From FEN-1191 sp964528845 (GTDB taxonomy: Bacteria; Pseudomonadota; Gammaproteobacteria; Steroidobacterales; Steroidobacteraceae), in the NCBI GenBank assembly GCA_964528845.1, contig CAZGVE010000046.1:1-21660 (forward strand): a stretch of DNA of 21,660 nt, written 5' to 3'. The position numbers were made by a program, and so were the translations under genes. Position 1 is the stretch's first letter, and each line of letters begins with the position of its first letter. The notes beneath the pieces are model-generated. The model was not told the DNA's origin. It ran no database searches and saw only the letters and a program-made list of their open reading frames with translations. Shown piece by piece: positions 14,491-21,660 of this stretch.

Positions 14491-14982
14491 TTACTGGGCC
14501 TCCGACATCTTCTTCATCGCCGCCAACGCCGCCGTGAAGCGCGTGGTGCGCTGCTCGTGATCCGCGGCGCGCGCCTCCGGCGTGGTCAGCGGCGATACAT
14601 CGTAGAACAGCGTATAGACGATCTTCGAGCGCTTTGGCCCGGCCGCTTGGACATCCAGCGTTCCGTGGTACAGGATCGTCGTAGTGGGCTGCGTGTAGGT
14701 GTAGGAGTGCGGCGTCTTCGCGACCATCACCTCATCGATGCGGTCATTGAGTCGGCGCACCGTGCCCAGATCACCGTTGCCCGAGGTGTAGGCGCAGGTG
14801 ACATTCAGCCACGCGGCGATGTCGCAGTAGCCCCCGACTTTCTTCCAGACTACGTCGACCGGGCGATCAACGGTCGTGTCGAGGACGATCGTCGTATATT
14901 CGGCAGCCGCTGCGGCCCCTGCCGACAGCGATATGCCGAGCAACCCGCAGGCCATGGCGCGGTGCAAAGAGCGAAGATTCAT
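14491..14982 (-). CDS. Exported SRPBCC (START/polyketide cyclase-like) protein
   Basis: This 163-residue protein has a signal peptide (MNLRSLHRAMACGLLG..., cut near AAAA|EYTT). The mature part has the SRPBCC ligand-binding fold pattern: VDRPVDVVWKKVGGYCDIAAWL at the start, then TVRRLNDRIDEVMVAKTPHSYTYTQ, LDVQAAGPKRSKIVYTLFYD and a long C-terminal helix (RFTAALAAMKKM). Such domains bind hydrophobic ligands, and none can be named here. I use the ATG at 14980-14982, which has GGGAG five bases upstream. An ATG four codons earlier would bury that site. It is the first gene of the run with the M20 peptidase and the 140-residue protein. Confidence 0.82.
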   Translation of the reverse strand: MNLRSLHRAMACGLLGISLSAGAAAAAEYTTIVLDTTVDRPVDVVWKKVGGYCDIAAWLNVTCAYTSGNGDLGTVRRLNDRIDEVMVAKTPHSYTYTQPTTTILYHGTLDVQAAGPKRSKIVYTLFYDVSPLTTPEARAADHEQRTTRFTAALAAMKKMSEAQ

Positions 14983-15064
14983 GGCGTCTCCCAATCGGTG
15001 ATGTAGTTGGTGTACTTGAGGCTTGGGTGAATGGCTGCGCAGGATTCTGACTCATTCGTCCCGT

Positions 15065-16390
15065 TCAAGGAAAGGCGGAGGCCTGGCTGATGCTCTCCGG
15101 TTCGGGTATGGGTTCGATCCTCTGCAGCACGAAGACGAAGGACCCGATTCCGACCACCAGCACGACCCCGGCGACCAGGAAGGCGCGGCTGAAGGATCCG
15201 GTCGCGCCGACGATCAACCCTGTGACGAATGGCGCCGCCGCACCCATCAGATTGTTCGCGAGGTTCATCAGGCTGCCGACCGAGCCGACGCCGCCGGCGG
15301 GCGCCACCAGGGAGGGCAGCGACCAGCATGCCGTCGCGGTGGCGGACAGCCCGCCGAGCGCGATCGAGATCCAGAAGATCGCCCAGTGCGGATCATGCGT
15401 CAGCATGGCACCGAAGACCGACAGTCCGAAGCACATCCCCCCGACCACGACACTCATGCGGACGCGCGATTCGTCGTGACCACGTGCGACCAGCGTATCG
15501 ATGAGCCAGCCACTGATGCCGAGGCTCGTGGCGGTGGCAACGATCCAGGGTATCGCCGAAAAGCCGGCGGAACGCAGGATGCTCATGTGCATGGCCTGTA
15601 CCAGGTAGCTCGGCAGCCAGGTCAGGAACAGATAGAACGAGTAGCCGTACGCCGCAAAGCCGATCGTCAGGCCCCAGACTTTGCGCTGCCGGAGCAGGTA
15701 GCGGAACATTCCAAGAGCGGTGGAGCTGGACTGACCTTCACGGACGGCGCCGCCGGTGACGATGTAGTCGCGCTCGACGCCGGAGAGCCGCGGGTCCTCG
15801 CTCGGATCGCGATAGATCAGACAGTAGACGATGAAGTAGCAGAAGCTCAAGGCCGCGGTGGCGCCGAATCCCCAGCGCCAGCCGGCGTGCACGACCACCA
15901 CGGCCACCAATGGCACCCCGATCACGTTGGAGAACTTCGCTGCCGAATCGAACAGCGCGGTCGCGAGGCCGCGCTCCCGCCGCGGAAACCAGTAGCCGGT
16001 CGCTTTCGAACACACCATGAAGCTTGGTGCCTCGGACAGGCCGAGCAGCAGCCGCGCGGCGAGCAGACCGCCGAGACCGCCGGCGAGCGCCGTGATGGCC
16101 GAGGCCACGCCCCACAGCAGCGCGCCCCAGCGCCCTACAAGCGTGGGGCCGATGCGATCGAGCAGTAGCCCAGAGGGTATCTGGAACAGGGCATAGGTCC
16201 AGAAGAACGCACTCAGGATCAGCCCGATGCGTTCCGGCGGCAGGTGAAACGCCGCCTGCAGCTGCGGTGCGGCGACCGACAGATTCAGCCGGTCGAAGTA
16301 GTTGATGAGCACGCCCACTCCGAGCATCACGGCGATGCGCCAGCGACGCCCCGGCACACGCATCGCCTCGGAATCCGCTGACGCGCTCAC
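15065..16390 (-). CDS. MFS transporter, anion:cation symporter (ACS) type
   Basis: This 441-residue, 12-helix carrier has the ACS-family opening NYFDRLNLSVAAP in helix 1 and GLLLDRIGP as motif A between helices 2 and 3. GLSEAPSFMVCSKATGYWFPRRERG follows at helix 4-5. These signatures are shared with hexuronate, glucarate and tartrate-type organic anion symporters. The frame opens seven codons earlier, but a GTG at 16388-16390 overlaps the gluconokinase stop as GTGA, a sign of translational coupling, and I use it. Pairing with gluconokinase suggests uptake of gluconate or a related sugar acid. That is inference, since the classical gluconate permease is a different family. Confidence 0.88.
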   Translation of the reverse strand: MSASADSEAMRVPGRRWRIAVMLGVGVLINYFDRLNLSVAAPQLQAAFHLPPERIGLILSAFFWTYALFQIPSGLLLDRIGPTLVGRWGALLWGVASAITALAGGLGGLLAARLLLGLSEAPSFMVCSKATGYWFPRRERGLATALFDSAAKFSNVIGVPLVAVVVVHAGWRWGFGATAALSFCYFIVYCLIYRDPSEDPRLSGVERDYIVTGGAVREGQSSSTALGMFRYLLRQRKVWGLTIGFAAYGYSFYLFLTWLPSYLVQAMHMSILRSAGFSAIPWIVATATSLGISGWLIDTLVARGHDESRVRMSVVVGGMCFGLSVFGAMLTHDPHWAIFWISIALGGLSATATACWSLPSLVAPAGGVGSVGSLMNLANNLMGAAAPFVTGLIVGATGSFSRAFLVAGVVLVVGIGSFVFVLQRIEPIPEPESISQASAFP

Positions 16391-16887
16391 GCGCGACCCG
16401 CTTCGATCCACGCGACCGCCTGCACCGCGAGCCTATCCGCACTCTCGGTCCCGGACAGCCGCAGCACGCCAGGCTCGCCCATTGGAGCCTCGAGGCTCGC
16501 AAACTGGCTGTCGACGAGGCTTGCGGGAAACAGGTGCTGATGCGCGCGCGCAGCGACGCGTTCCCTGGCCACCGCGGGTGCGATGTCGAGGTACACGAAG
16601 CCCAGGCCGGGGACAGCGGCGCGCAGCCGATCGCGATAACTCTTCTTCAGCGCGGAACAGGCGAGAACTGCGCCAGCCTGGTGCGCGGCGAGCTGCTGAC
16701 CCAGCAGCGCGAGCCAGCTGGCACGATCCGCATCGGTCAGGGCGATGCCCGCGTGCATCTTGCGTCGGCTTTCGGCCGAGTGAAAATCGTCCCCTTCGAT
16801 GAAGGGCAGATCCAGGCGCGCGGCGATCAGCGCCCCAAGGCTGGACTTCCCCGACCCCGCCACTCCCATGCACACGACCCATTGCAT
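16387..16887 (-). CDS. gntK: Gluconokinase
   Basis: This 166-residue cytoplasmic kinase is predicted to phosphorylate D-gluconate to 6-phosphogluconate, feeding the Entner-Doudoroff or pentose phosphate pathway. The P-loop GVAGSGKSS (8-16) is followed by the gluconokinase fingerprint FIEGDDFHSAESRRKMHAGIALTDADR. ACSALKKSYRDRLR and LFPASLVDSQFASLE come later. Length agrees with E. coli GntK (about 175). I start at the ATG 16885-16887. An in-frame TTG at 16911 is not supported, and the ribosome site is weak. The downstream MFS gene overlaps by four bases, so kinase and carrier are probably made together. The UrcA-family gene is divergent, 154 bp away. Confidence 0.92.
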   Translation of the reverse strand: MQWVVCMGVAGSGKSSLGALIAARLDLPFIEGDDFHSAESRRKMHAGIALTDADRASWLALLGQQLAAHQAGAVLACSALKKSYRDRLRAAVPGLGFVYLDIAPAVARERVAARAHQHLFPASLVDSQFASLEAPMGEPGVLRLSGTESADRLAVQAVAWIEAGRA

Positions 16888-17041
16888 ATATAGGTGTTTT
16901 CCAGCAGCCAACCCGCAGAACCCCGGATGGCGGCCATTGGGCGCGAGTCTACGCTCTCATCAGGGAATGGGGTGGAAACGCAGCGCGCCCCCAAAGCGCC
17001 TGCGGGCTCCATGATGAGAACCGGATGACAGGAGCATAGCG

Positions 17042-17434
17042 ATGAACAAGAAACTGATCGCCGCCGCCGCGGCACTGGCCGCGTGCTCGGTGTTCGCGGG
17101 TACCGCGACAGCGCAGCAGAGTGAGGAGATCACCGTCACCGCATCGCGCGTCGCGCACCCGAAGGTCGTGACCGCGGTGCCGGGGACCTTCATGAAGGAC
17201 ATTTCACTGAGCTATGGCGTGAGCACCGCGGGCCTGGATCTGACCAAGACGGCTTCGGAGACTGAACTCGAGCGCCGCGTCAACGATGCTGCGCTGGCGG
17301 CCTGCAAGGATATCGAGAAGGACTATCCGATGCAGAGCCAGCCGACCGTTTCGGAGTGCGCCTCGAACGCGGCCCTGAAGGCGATGATACAGGTGCACGC
17401 GCTGGTCGCAGCGGCCAACAAGGCCGCGAAGTAG
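17042..17434 (+). CDS. UrcA-family exported protein
   Basis: This 130-residue secreted or periplasmic protein has a clear signal peptide (cut near TATA|QQSEE, residue 24). The mature part shows the UrcA pattern: DISLSYGVSTAGLDLTKTASETELERRVNDAALAACKDI, then a second Cys. C88 and C106 probably form a disulfide. UrcA proteins are widespread in alpha- and some gammaproteobacteria, and their role is unknown. The ATG at 17042 has AGGAG seven bases upstream. It stands alone on the plus strand between gluconokinase (divergent) and plsC (convergent). Confidence 0.88.
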   Translation: MNKKLIAAAAALAACSVFAGTATAQQSEEITVTASRVAHPKVVTAVPGTFMKDISLSYGVSTAGLDLTKTASETELERRVNDAALAACKDIEKDYPMQSQPTVSECASNAALKAMIQVHALVAAANKAAK

Positions 17435-17440
17435 CCAGCT

Positions 17441-17480
17441 GGCGGTGCGCCGCCGTCGCGCGGATGCCCGGGCAGGCATC
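17441..17480. terminator. Two GC hairpins between convergent urcA-type gene and plsC
   Basis: GGCGG-tgcg-CCGCC (17441-17454) and GATGCC-cgggca-GGCATC (17463-17480) lie in the 44-bp convergent gap, the second reaching the plsC stop. Neither has a T-tract. They may help end transcription from both sides, but they are not classical intrinsic terminators. Confidence 0.3.
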
Positions 17481-18228
17481 AGCGCGCGAGCGGCGCAGAG
17501 TGGGCCTCGATCCAGGCCTGGGCCTCGGTATTGACGTCACGCGGGTTGCGCCCGGCGGCTGAGATCGGCGGGCCGATCACGACGCGGATGGTGCCGGGAC
17601 GCTTGATCAGGCCGCGGCGCGGCCAGTAGTAGCCCGCGTCATGGGCGATCGGGACGATCCACTTGCCGGTCTCGGCGGCGAGTGCGGCCCCGCTGACTCC
17701 GTACTTGCGCGTCTCGCCTGGCGGCATGCGCGTGCCCTCGGGGAAGATCACGACCCACTCCCCTTCGGCCAGCCGCGCCTTGCCCTGTTCGATTACTTCA
17801 CGTACCGCACTCGCGCCGGCGCCGCGGTTGACCGCAATCGCGCGTAACTGGCGGATGCCCCAGCCGACTACCGGGATCCAGGTCAGCTCCCGCTTGAGCA
17901 CCCAGACCTGTGGCGGCAACAGCAGCGCCTGCGCAACCGTCTCCCAGCTCGAGGAGTGCTTGATCAGCGCGATATGGTTGCCAGCAGGTAGCCGCTCGAG
18001 GCCCTCGACGCGATAGTCCAGTCCGCACGCCCGGCGCAGCACCGACAGGATGACACGGGCCCACACCCGCGCCAGCGCAAAGCGGCCTCGGTACGGCAGG
18101 AATAGGCTGGCGATCACGAAGAAGATGGCATAGAGGAAGGTCCAACCTAAGAAGAAGCCGGTGAAGACCAGTGAGCCGGCGACCTGCCACCACGGCACGG
18201 CGCGCCGCTCCGCAAGCGCTACGCTCAT
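17479..18228 (-). CDS. plsC: 1-acyl-sn-glycerol-3-phosphate acyltransferase (PlsC family)
   Basis: This 249-residue inner-membrane acyltransferase is predicted to convert lysophosphatidic acid to phosphatidic acid. Hydrophobic N-terminal helices (about 15-45) precede the catalytic motif KHSSSWET, which is HX4E rather than the textbook HX4D. The later motifs are FPEGTRMPPG (motif III) and VPIAHDAG (motif IV). The HX4E form is seen in other proteobacterial members, as I recall, and should be functional. The ATG at 18228 starts 3 bp after the glyS stop. In Pseudomonas a similar acyltransferase also follows glyQS, but with gmhB in between. No gmhB is present here. Confidence 0.9.
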   Translation of the reverse strand: MSVALAERRAVPWWQVAGSLVFTGFFLGWTFLYAIFFVIASLFLPYRGRFALARVWARVILSVLRRACGLDYRVEGLERLPAGNHIALIKHSSSWETVAQALLLPPQVWVLKRELTWIPVVGWGIRQLRAIAVNRGAGASAVREVIEQGKARLAEGEWVVIFPEGTRMPPGETRKYGVSGAALAAETGKWIVPIAHDAGYYWPRRGLIKRPGTIRVVIGPPISAAGRNPRDVNTEAQAWIEAHSAPLAR

Positions 18229-18231
18229 TTG

Positions 18232-20331
18232 CTAGCCCGGCAGCGCCGAAAAATCGGCGATGCCACTGAACAGCCCGCGCACGCCCTCGAGCAGCGCGAG
18301 GCGATTGCGGCGCAGACCTTCGTCCGGATCATTCACGAGCACGGCCTCGAAGAACGCGTCGATCGCCGGACCCAGGGTCGCGAGCCGATCCAGGCCCTGC
18401 GCGTAGCGTCCGCCGGCAATGGCGGACTCGACCTGTGGACGCACCGCCTCGAGCGCGCGGTGCAGTTCGATCTCGGGGCCCGGCTGCAGCGCCTCGGCGC
18501 GCACCGCGCCCGCAGTGCTCGCGGCGGACTTGCGCAGGATGTTGGCGATGCGCTTGTTCGCCGCCGCGAGCGTGGCCGCCTCCGCTCGCCCCAGGAACGC
18601 GATCAGCGCGAGCAGTTTTGCGTCGAAATCCAGCAGTGAGCGCGGCCGCGTCGCCAGCACCGCATCGAAGGCCTCGGTCGTGACTCCGTTGTCGGCAGAC
18701 CGATCGAGGTACTGGCCGCGCAGGCGCTCGAGCACGTAGTCGTAGATTTCGCTCGCCAGCGGCGCGGCCCGCTCGCGGATGTCAGGGACTGGCTGCAGCA
18801 GCACCGCCTGGTCGAGCAGCGAGCGCAGATCGAGCTCCAGCCGGTGCTCGAGCACGATGCGAGTGAGCCCGATCGCTGCACGCCGCAAGCCGAACGGATC
18901 GCGGGTTCCGCTTGGGCGCTGGCCCGCCGCAAAGATCCCCGCGAGCACGTCCAGCTTGTCCGCGAGTGCCACACAGATCCCGACCGGCGAGCCCGGCAGT
19001 TCATCGCCGGCGCTACGCGGCAGATAATGCTCAGCAATGGCCTGCGCGACGGCGGCGGACTCGCCATCCTCTCGCGCGTAGTAACGTCCCATGATCCCCT
19101 GCAGCTCCGGAAACTCGCCGACCATCGCGGTCAGCAGGTCGCACTTGCACAGCAGTGCGGCGCGTGCGATGTCCGGCGCCGAAGCGCCCAGCGCCGATCC
19201 GATCGATAGCGCCAGCGCACCGATGCGCGCCGTGCGCGCACCCTGGGAGCCGAGCTGCGCCTGGAAGGTCACGGCGTCGAGTCCGGCACGACGCTGTGCC
19301 AGCGGCTGGCGCCGATCCTGTTCCCAGAAGAACGCAGCGTCCGCGAGGCGGGGCCGCACGACACGCTCATTGCCGGCCCGGACCAGTTCGGGCTCCGGCG
19401 ACTCTATATTGCTCACCGTAATGAAATACGGCAGCAGCGCACCGGTTTCATTCTCGAGCGCGAAGTAGCGTTGGTGCTCCTGCAGGGTCGAGAGCAGCAC
19501 CTCGCGCGGCAGCGCGAGAAATCGCGGATCGAATTCCCCGGCGATCGCGACCGGCCACTCGACCAGCGCGGTGACCTCGTCCAGCAGTTCCTCGGGCACG
19601 ATCGCGCGTCCGCCCACGCGCTGCGCCTGAACCTCGACCTGGGCGCGCACGGCGGCGCGCCGCTGGCCGAACGACACGATGACCTTGCCGCGCTGCTCGA
19701 GGGCGCGCTCATAGCTCGCTGGGGAGGCGACGCGCAGCGCGCGCGGGGCCATGAAACGATGGCCGCGGCTCGCGCGTTCCGCATGCACGCCGAGCACGGT
19801 CGCGGGAACCAGCGTGCGGCCATACAGCAGTACCAGCCATTTCACCGGACGCACGAACTGTGCCTCGCCGCTTCCCCAGCGCATGCGCTTCGGGATCGGC
19901 AGCGCGTCGAGGGACTGCTGCACCAGCGCGGGGATCAGCACGGTAGTGTGCGCGCCGGCCCTGATTCCCTCGAAGGCGAGGTATTCGTTGTGCTTGGCGT
20001 CGCGCTCGCGCTGCAGCGCTTCGACCGTCACGCCGCAACTCGCGGCGAACGCCGCCGCGGCGCGCGTCGGCGTCCCGGCGGCGTCGAAGGCGGCGCGAAC
20101 CGGTGGTCCGCGCCGCTTGACCAGCTGGTCGGGTGCGCGTTCCGCGAGCCGGCGGATGCGCACGGCAAGCCGGCGCGGAGTCGCGAAAGACTCCACTCCT
20201 TGCACGGCGTAGCCGGCTTGCACGAGCGCGCCGCGCAGACCTTCGGCAAATGCGAGCTCGAGCGTGCGCAGCGACTTAGGTGGCAGTTCCTCGGTACCCA
20301 GCTCGACCAGCAGGTCGTGGCGTGCGCTCAT
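18232..20331 (-). CDS. glyS: Glycyl-tRNA synthetase beta subunit
   Basis: This 699-residue beta subunit belongs to the bacterial alpha2-beta2 glycyl-tRNA synthetase, which contributes tRNA binding while alpha supplies the catalytic core. It opens with the characteristic DLLVELGTEELPPKSL. It also contains KRMRWGSGEAQFVRPVKWLVLLYG (about 150-175), EGWP-like VEWPVAIAGEFDPRFLALPREVLLSTLQEHQRYF (about 255-290) and the HD-like RAALLCKCDLLTAMVGEFPELQGIMGRYYA (about 385-415). DPFGLRR appears later. Length matches the family (about 690). The ATG overlaps the glyQ stop as ATGA, which couples the two subunits at equal dosage. Confidence 0.98.
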   Translation of the reverse strand: MSARHDLLVELGTEELPPKSLRTLELAFAEGLRGALVQAGYAVQGVESFATPRRLAVRIRRLAERAPDQLVKRRGPPVRAAFDAAGTPTRAAAAFAASCGVTVEALQRERDAKHNEYLAFEGIRAGAHTTVLIPALVQQSLDALPIPKRMRWGSGEAQFVRPVKWLVLLYGRTLVPATVLGVHAERASRGHRFMAPRALRVASPASYERALEQRGKVIVSFGQRRAAVRAQVEVQAQRVGGRAIVPEELLDEVTALVEWPVAIAGEFDPRFLALPREVLLSTLQEHQRYFALENETGALLPYFITVSNIESPEPELVRAGNERVVRPRLADAAFFWEQDRRQPLAQRRAGLDAVTFQAQLGSQGARTARIGALALSIGSALGASAPDIARAALLCKCDLLTAMVGEFPELQGIMGRYYAREDGESAAVAQAIAEHYLPRSAGDELPGSPVGICVALADKLDVLAGIFAAGQRPSGTRDPFGLRRAAIGLTRIVLEHRLELDLRSLLDQAVLLQPVPDIRERAAPLASEIYDYVLERLRGQYLDRSADNGVTTEAFDAVLATRPRSLLDFDAKLLALIAFLGRAEAATLAAANKRIANILRKSAASTAGAVRAEALQPGPEIELHRALEAVRPQVESAIAGGRYAQGLDRLATLGPAIDAFFEAVLVNDPDEGLRRNRLALLEGVRGLFSGIADFSALPG

Positions 20332-21305
20332 GCACGCGCCTCGTCGATAGCCTGCGTGCCGGTGGGGTCAGCCGCGACGCTTGCCAGCGCGCCAGCGGCC
20401 TTCAGCAGCGGAAAGCCGAGGGACTCACGGCTGACGTAATACGCCTGCGCGACGGCGCGCGCGAGAGTCCGGATCCGCAGGATGAAGCGCGCTCGCTCGG
20501 TCACCGAGATCGCTCGCCGCGCGTCCAGCAGGTTGAACGCGTGGGAAGCCTTGAGCACCTGCTCGTACGCCGGCAGCGGCAGTTTGGCGGCCAGCAACGC
20601 CTCACAGCCCCGTTCGTAGTCGTCGAAATGGCGCGCAAGCACGGCGGTGTCGGCGTGCTCGAAGTTGTAGCCCGATTGCTCGACCTCGTTCTGGTGGAAC
20701 ACGTCGCGGTAGCTGACCGGGCCCTCCGGACCATGCGTCCACACGACGTCGAAGATGCTCTCGACGCCCTGCAGGTACATCGCGAGGCGCTCCAGTCCAT
20801 AGGTGATCTCGCCGCTGACGGGTCTGCAGTCCAGTCCGCCGACCTGCTGAAAGTAGGTGAACTGGGTGATCTCCATGCCATTGAGCCATACCTCCCAGCC
20901 CAGACCCCAGGCCCCCAGCGACGGGGACTCCCAGTTGTCCTCGACGAAACGCACGTCGTTGGAGCGCGGGTCGAAGCCAAGGTTGCGCAGGCTGTCCAGA
21001 TACAGCTCCAGGATGTCCGGTGGCGATGGCTTGAGCAGCACCTGGAACTGGTAGTAGTGCTGCAGGCGGAACGGATTCGCCCCGTAGCGGCCGTCGGTGG
21101 GCCGGCGCGAGGGCTGCACGTAGGCTGCTCGCCAGGGTTCGGGACCGATTGCACGCAGGAAGGTCGCGGTGTGGAAAGTCCCGGCACCCATCTCCATGTC
21201 GTAGGGCTGCAGGATCACGCAACCGCGTTCCGACCAGTAGCGCTGCAGGCAGAAGATCAGGTCCTGGAACGTCCGCGGCCGTGGGGGAGGAAGGGAGCTT
21301 TTCAT
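20328..21305 (-). CDS. glyQ: Glycyl-tRNA synthetase alpha subunit
   Basis: This catalytic alpha subunit of about 325 residues is a class II synthetase. It shows the near-invariant TFQDLIFCLQRYWSERGCVILQPYD, then GAGTFHTATFLRAIGPEPW, AYVQPSRRPTDGRYGENP-type motif 2 (here GANP), QFQVLLKPSP and GWEVWLNGMEITQFTYFQQVGG. The motif 2 arginines are present. I choose the ATG at 21303-21305 because the first conserved residues follow after about 15 codons, as in other GlyQ proteins. A GTG five codons upstream has no ribosome site. It is first in the glyQ-glyS-plsC run. A minus-strand TATACT at 21343-21338 is a candidate -10 element. Confidence 0.97.
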   Translation of the reverse strand: MKSSLPPPRPRTFQDLIFCLQRYWSERGCVILQPYDMEMGAGTFHTATFLRAIGPEPWRAAYVQPSRRPTDGRYGANPFRLQHYYQFQVLLKPSPPDILELYLDSLRNLGFDPRSNDVRFVEDNWESPSLGAWGLGWEVWLNGMEITQFTYFQQVGGLDCRPVSGEITYGLERLAMYLQGVESIFDVVWTHGPEGPVSYRDVFHQNEVEQSGYNFEHADTAVLARHFDDYERGCEALLAAKLPLPAYEQVLKASHAFNLLDARRAISVTERARFILRIRTLARAVAQAYYVSRESLGFPLLKAAGALASVAADPTGTQAIDEARA

Positions 21306-21337
21306 CGCGACCCGGTGCACTCGTGGCTGAACCGATA

Positions 21338-21343
21338 AGTATA
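21338..21343 (-). promoter_or_regulatory. Candidate -10 element for glyQ
   Basis: TATACT on the minus strand lies 32 bp before the glyQ ATG. A TTGACA abuts it directly (21349-21344), too close to be its -35 partner, and the true -35 is not obvious. It is a plausible but weak promoter assignment. Confidence 0.3.
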
Positions 21344-21416
21344 TGTCAAGGCAGTCCTCAGCTTCGCGCTGGACGGCAGCGGATTGCCCCGCCGGAGAGC
21401 AGCCGGATCAGGCCGT

Positions 21417-21433
21417 TGCACTTGTTGGGGGCA
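21417..21433 (+). promoter_or_regulatory. Candidate NtrC-binding site upstream of glnA
   Basis: The 17-bp sequence TGCACTTGTTGGGGGCA matches 11 of the 13 defined positions of the NtrC site TGCACYA-N4-GGTGCA. It is about 100 bp upstream of the candidate sigma-54 promoter, a normal enhancer distance. A TATAAT at 21452-21457 just downstream could serve a secondary sigma-70 promoter, as in the dual glnA promoters of enterics. Confidence 0.5.
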
Positions 21434-21533
21434 TGAACAGAGGTGACGCACTATAATAGAGCGCACGCTCCCCGCAGCATGGCGACCGGCCTGCCAAGTA
21501 GCTGAATCCGGCGGCAATTCGATGCGTCGCCGG

Positions 21534-21550
21534 TTGGCATGCAGCCTGCA
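21534..21550 (+). promoter_or_regulatory. Candidate sigma-54 (-24/-12) promoter of glnA
   Basis: TTGGCATGCAGCCTGCA has the essential GG (21536-21537) and GC (21548-21549) separated by exactly 10 bases, close to TGGCAC-N5-TTGCA. Transcription would start near 21560, leaving a leader of about 45 bases before glnA. Together with the NtrC-like site this suggests nitrogen-responsive control. Confidence 0.55.
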
Positions 21551-21605
21551 TCGTCGAGGGGCCACGCATAACAAAACCTTGAGACTTTCCAGAACCGGAG
21601 GCGAT

Positions 21606-21660
21606 ATGAGTTCGAGCGATGTCCTGAAGCTGATCAAGGATAAAGAGGTGAAGTGGGCGG
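21606..21660 (+). CDS. glnA: Glutamine synthetase type I, N-terminal fragment (runs off the right edge)
   Basis: Eighteen complete codons plus one base are present. The translation MSSSDVLKLIKDKEVKWA matches the typical start of proteobacterial GlnA (MS..DVLKLIKE.EVK). The enzyme makes glutamine from glutamate, ammonia and ATP. GGAGG lies five bases before the ATG. The upstream NtrC-like and sigma-54-like sites fit glnA and strengthen the call despite the short fragment. It is divergent from glyQ across 300 bp. Confidence 0.85.
   Translation, partial: MSSSDVLKLIKDKEVKWA

Noticed and set aside
12613..15006. A 797-codon plus-strand open frame antisense to the M20 and SRPBCC genes
   Set aside because: The minus-strand genes carry clear catalytic motifs and signal peptides. 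The plus frame is Arg/Gln/His-rich with no recognisable domain, as expected for a GC-rich antisense shadow.
15023..16168. A 381-codon plus-strand frame over the ACS-type transporter
   Set aside because: It is antisense to a clear 12-helix MFS gene, with Asp/Arg/Gln-rich sequence and no domain.

Overview
The window is about 21.7 kb of gene-dense, high-GC bacterial chromosome. It reads as a Gram-negative proteobacterium, most likely a gammaproteobacterium near Steroidobacter, Nevskiales or Xanthomonadales. The reasons are the separate alpha and beta subunits of glycyl-tRNA synthetase followed by a PlsC acyltransferase, an apparent sigma-54/NtrC-type leader before glnA, a UrcA-family protein, DUF6152 and DUF6644 proteins, and a LuxI/LuxR pair with an RsaM-like gene. 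This placement is inferred from gene content only. I found no rRNA, tRNA, CRISPR array, insertion sequence or prophage gene. Very long open frames antisense to real genes are an effect of GC-rich third codon positions and are not annotated.

Layout. (1) 1-2943, minus strand: a run reading DUF6152 periplasmic protein, two tandem DUF6644 membrane proteins, an MFS transporter, and the first 42 codons of an unidentified gene cut by the window edge. (2) 3208-3744, plus: a small DUF1453/CcdC-like membrane protein whose 3' end overlaps luxI. (3) 3720-5612: a compact quorum-sensing island with luxI (minus), an RsaM/DUF4902-type modulator (minus) and luxR (plus). (4) 5626-6736: a 60-residue Cys-rich small protein (minus) divergent from a predicted outer-membrane barrel protein (plus). 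(5) 6764-9455, minus: NAD-type isocitrate dehydrogenase, luciferase-like flavin oxidoreductase and SAM methyltransferase, joined by 4-bp stop/start overlaps. (6) 9510-12428, minus: a large membrane-bound GGDEF-EAL protein. (7) 12625-14982, minus: SRPBCC protein, exported M20 peptidase and a conserved hypothetical. (8) 15065-16887, minus: gluconokinase and an ACS-type MFS transporter, also overlapping by 4 bp. (9) 17042-17434, plus: UrcA-family exported protein. (10) 17479-21305, minus: glyQ-glyS-plsC. (11) From 21606, plus: the start of glnA.

The most notable content is the quorum-sensing region. Three 16-bp lux-box-like sites of the form CT-N12-AG lie at 4333-4348 (a perfect palindrome), 4845-4860 and 5874-5889. 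All three carry the same 8-mer, TCTGACAG, in the same orientation. They sit upstream of luxI, in the rsaM/luxR divergent gap, and in the divergent gap between the small Cys-rich gene and the barrel gene. The simplest reading is an AHL autoinduction loop with a built-in RsaM brake and a directly linked output module made of two proteins of unknown function. That output module is the best candidate here for something not yet described.
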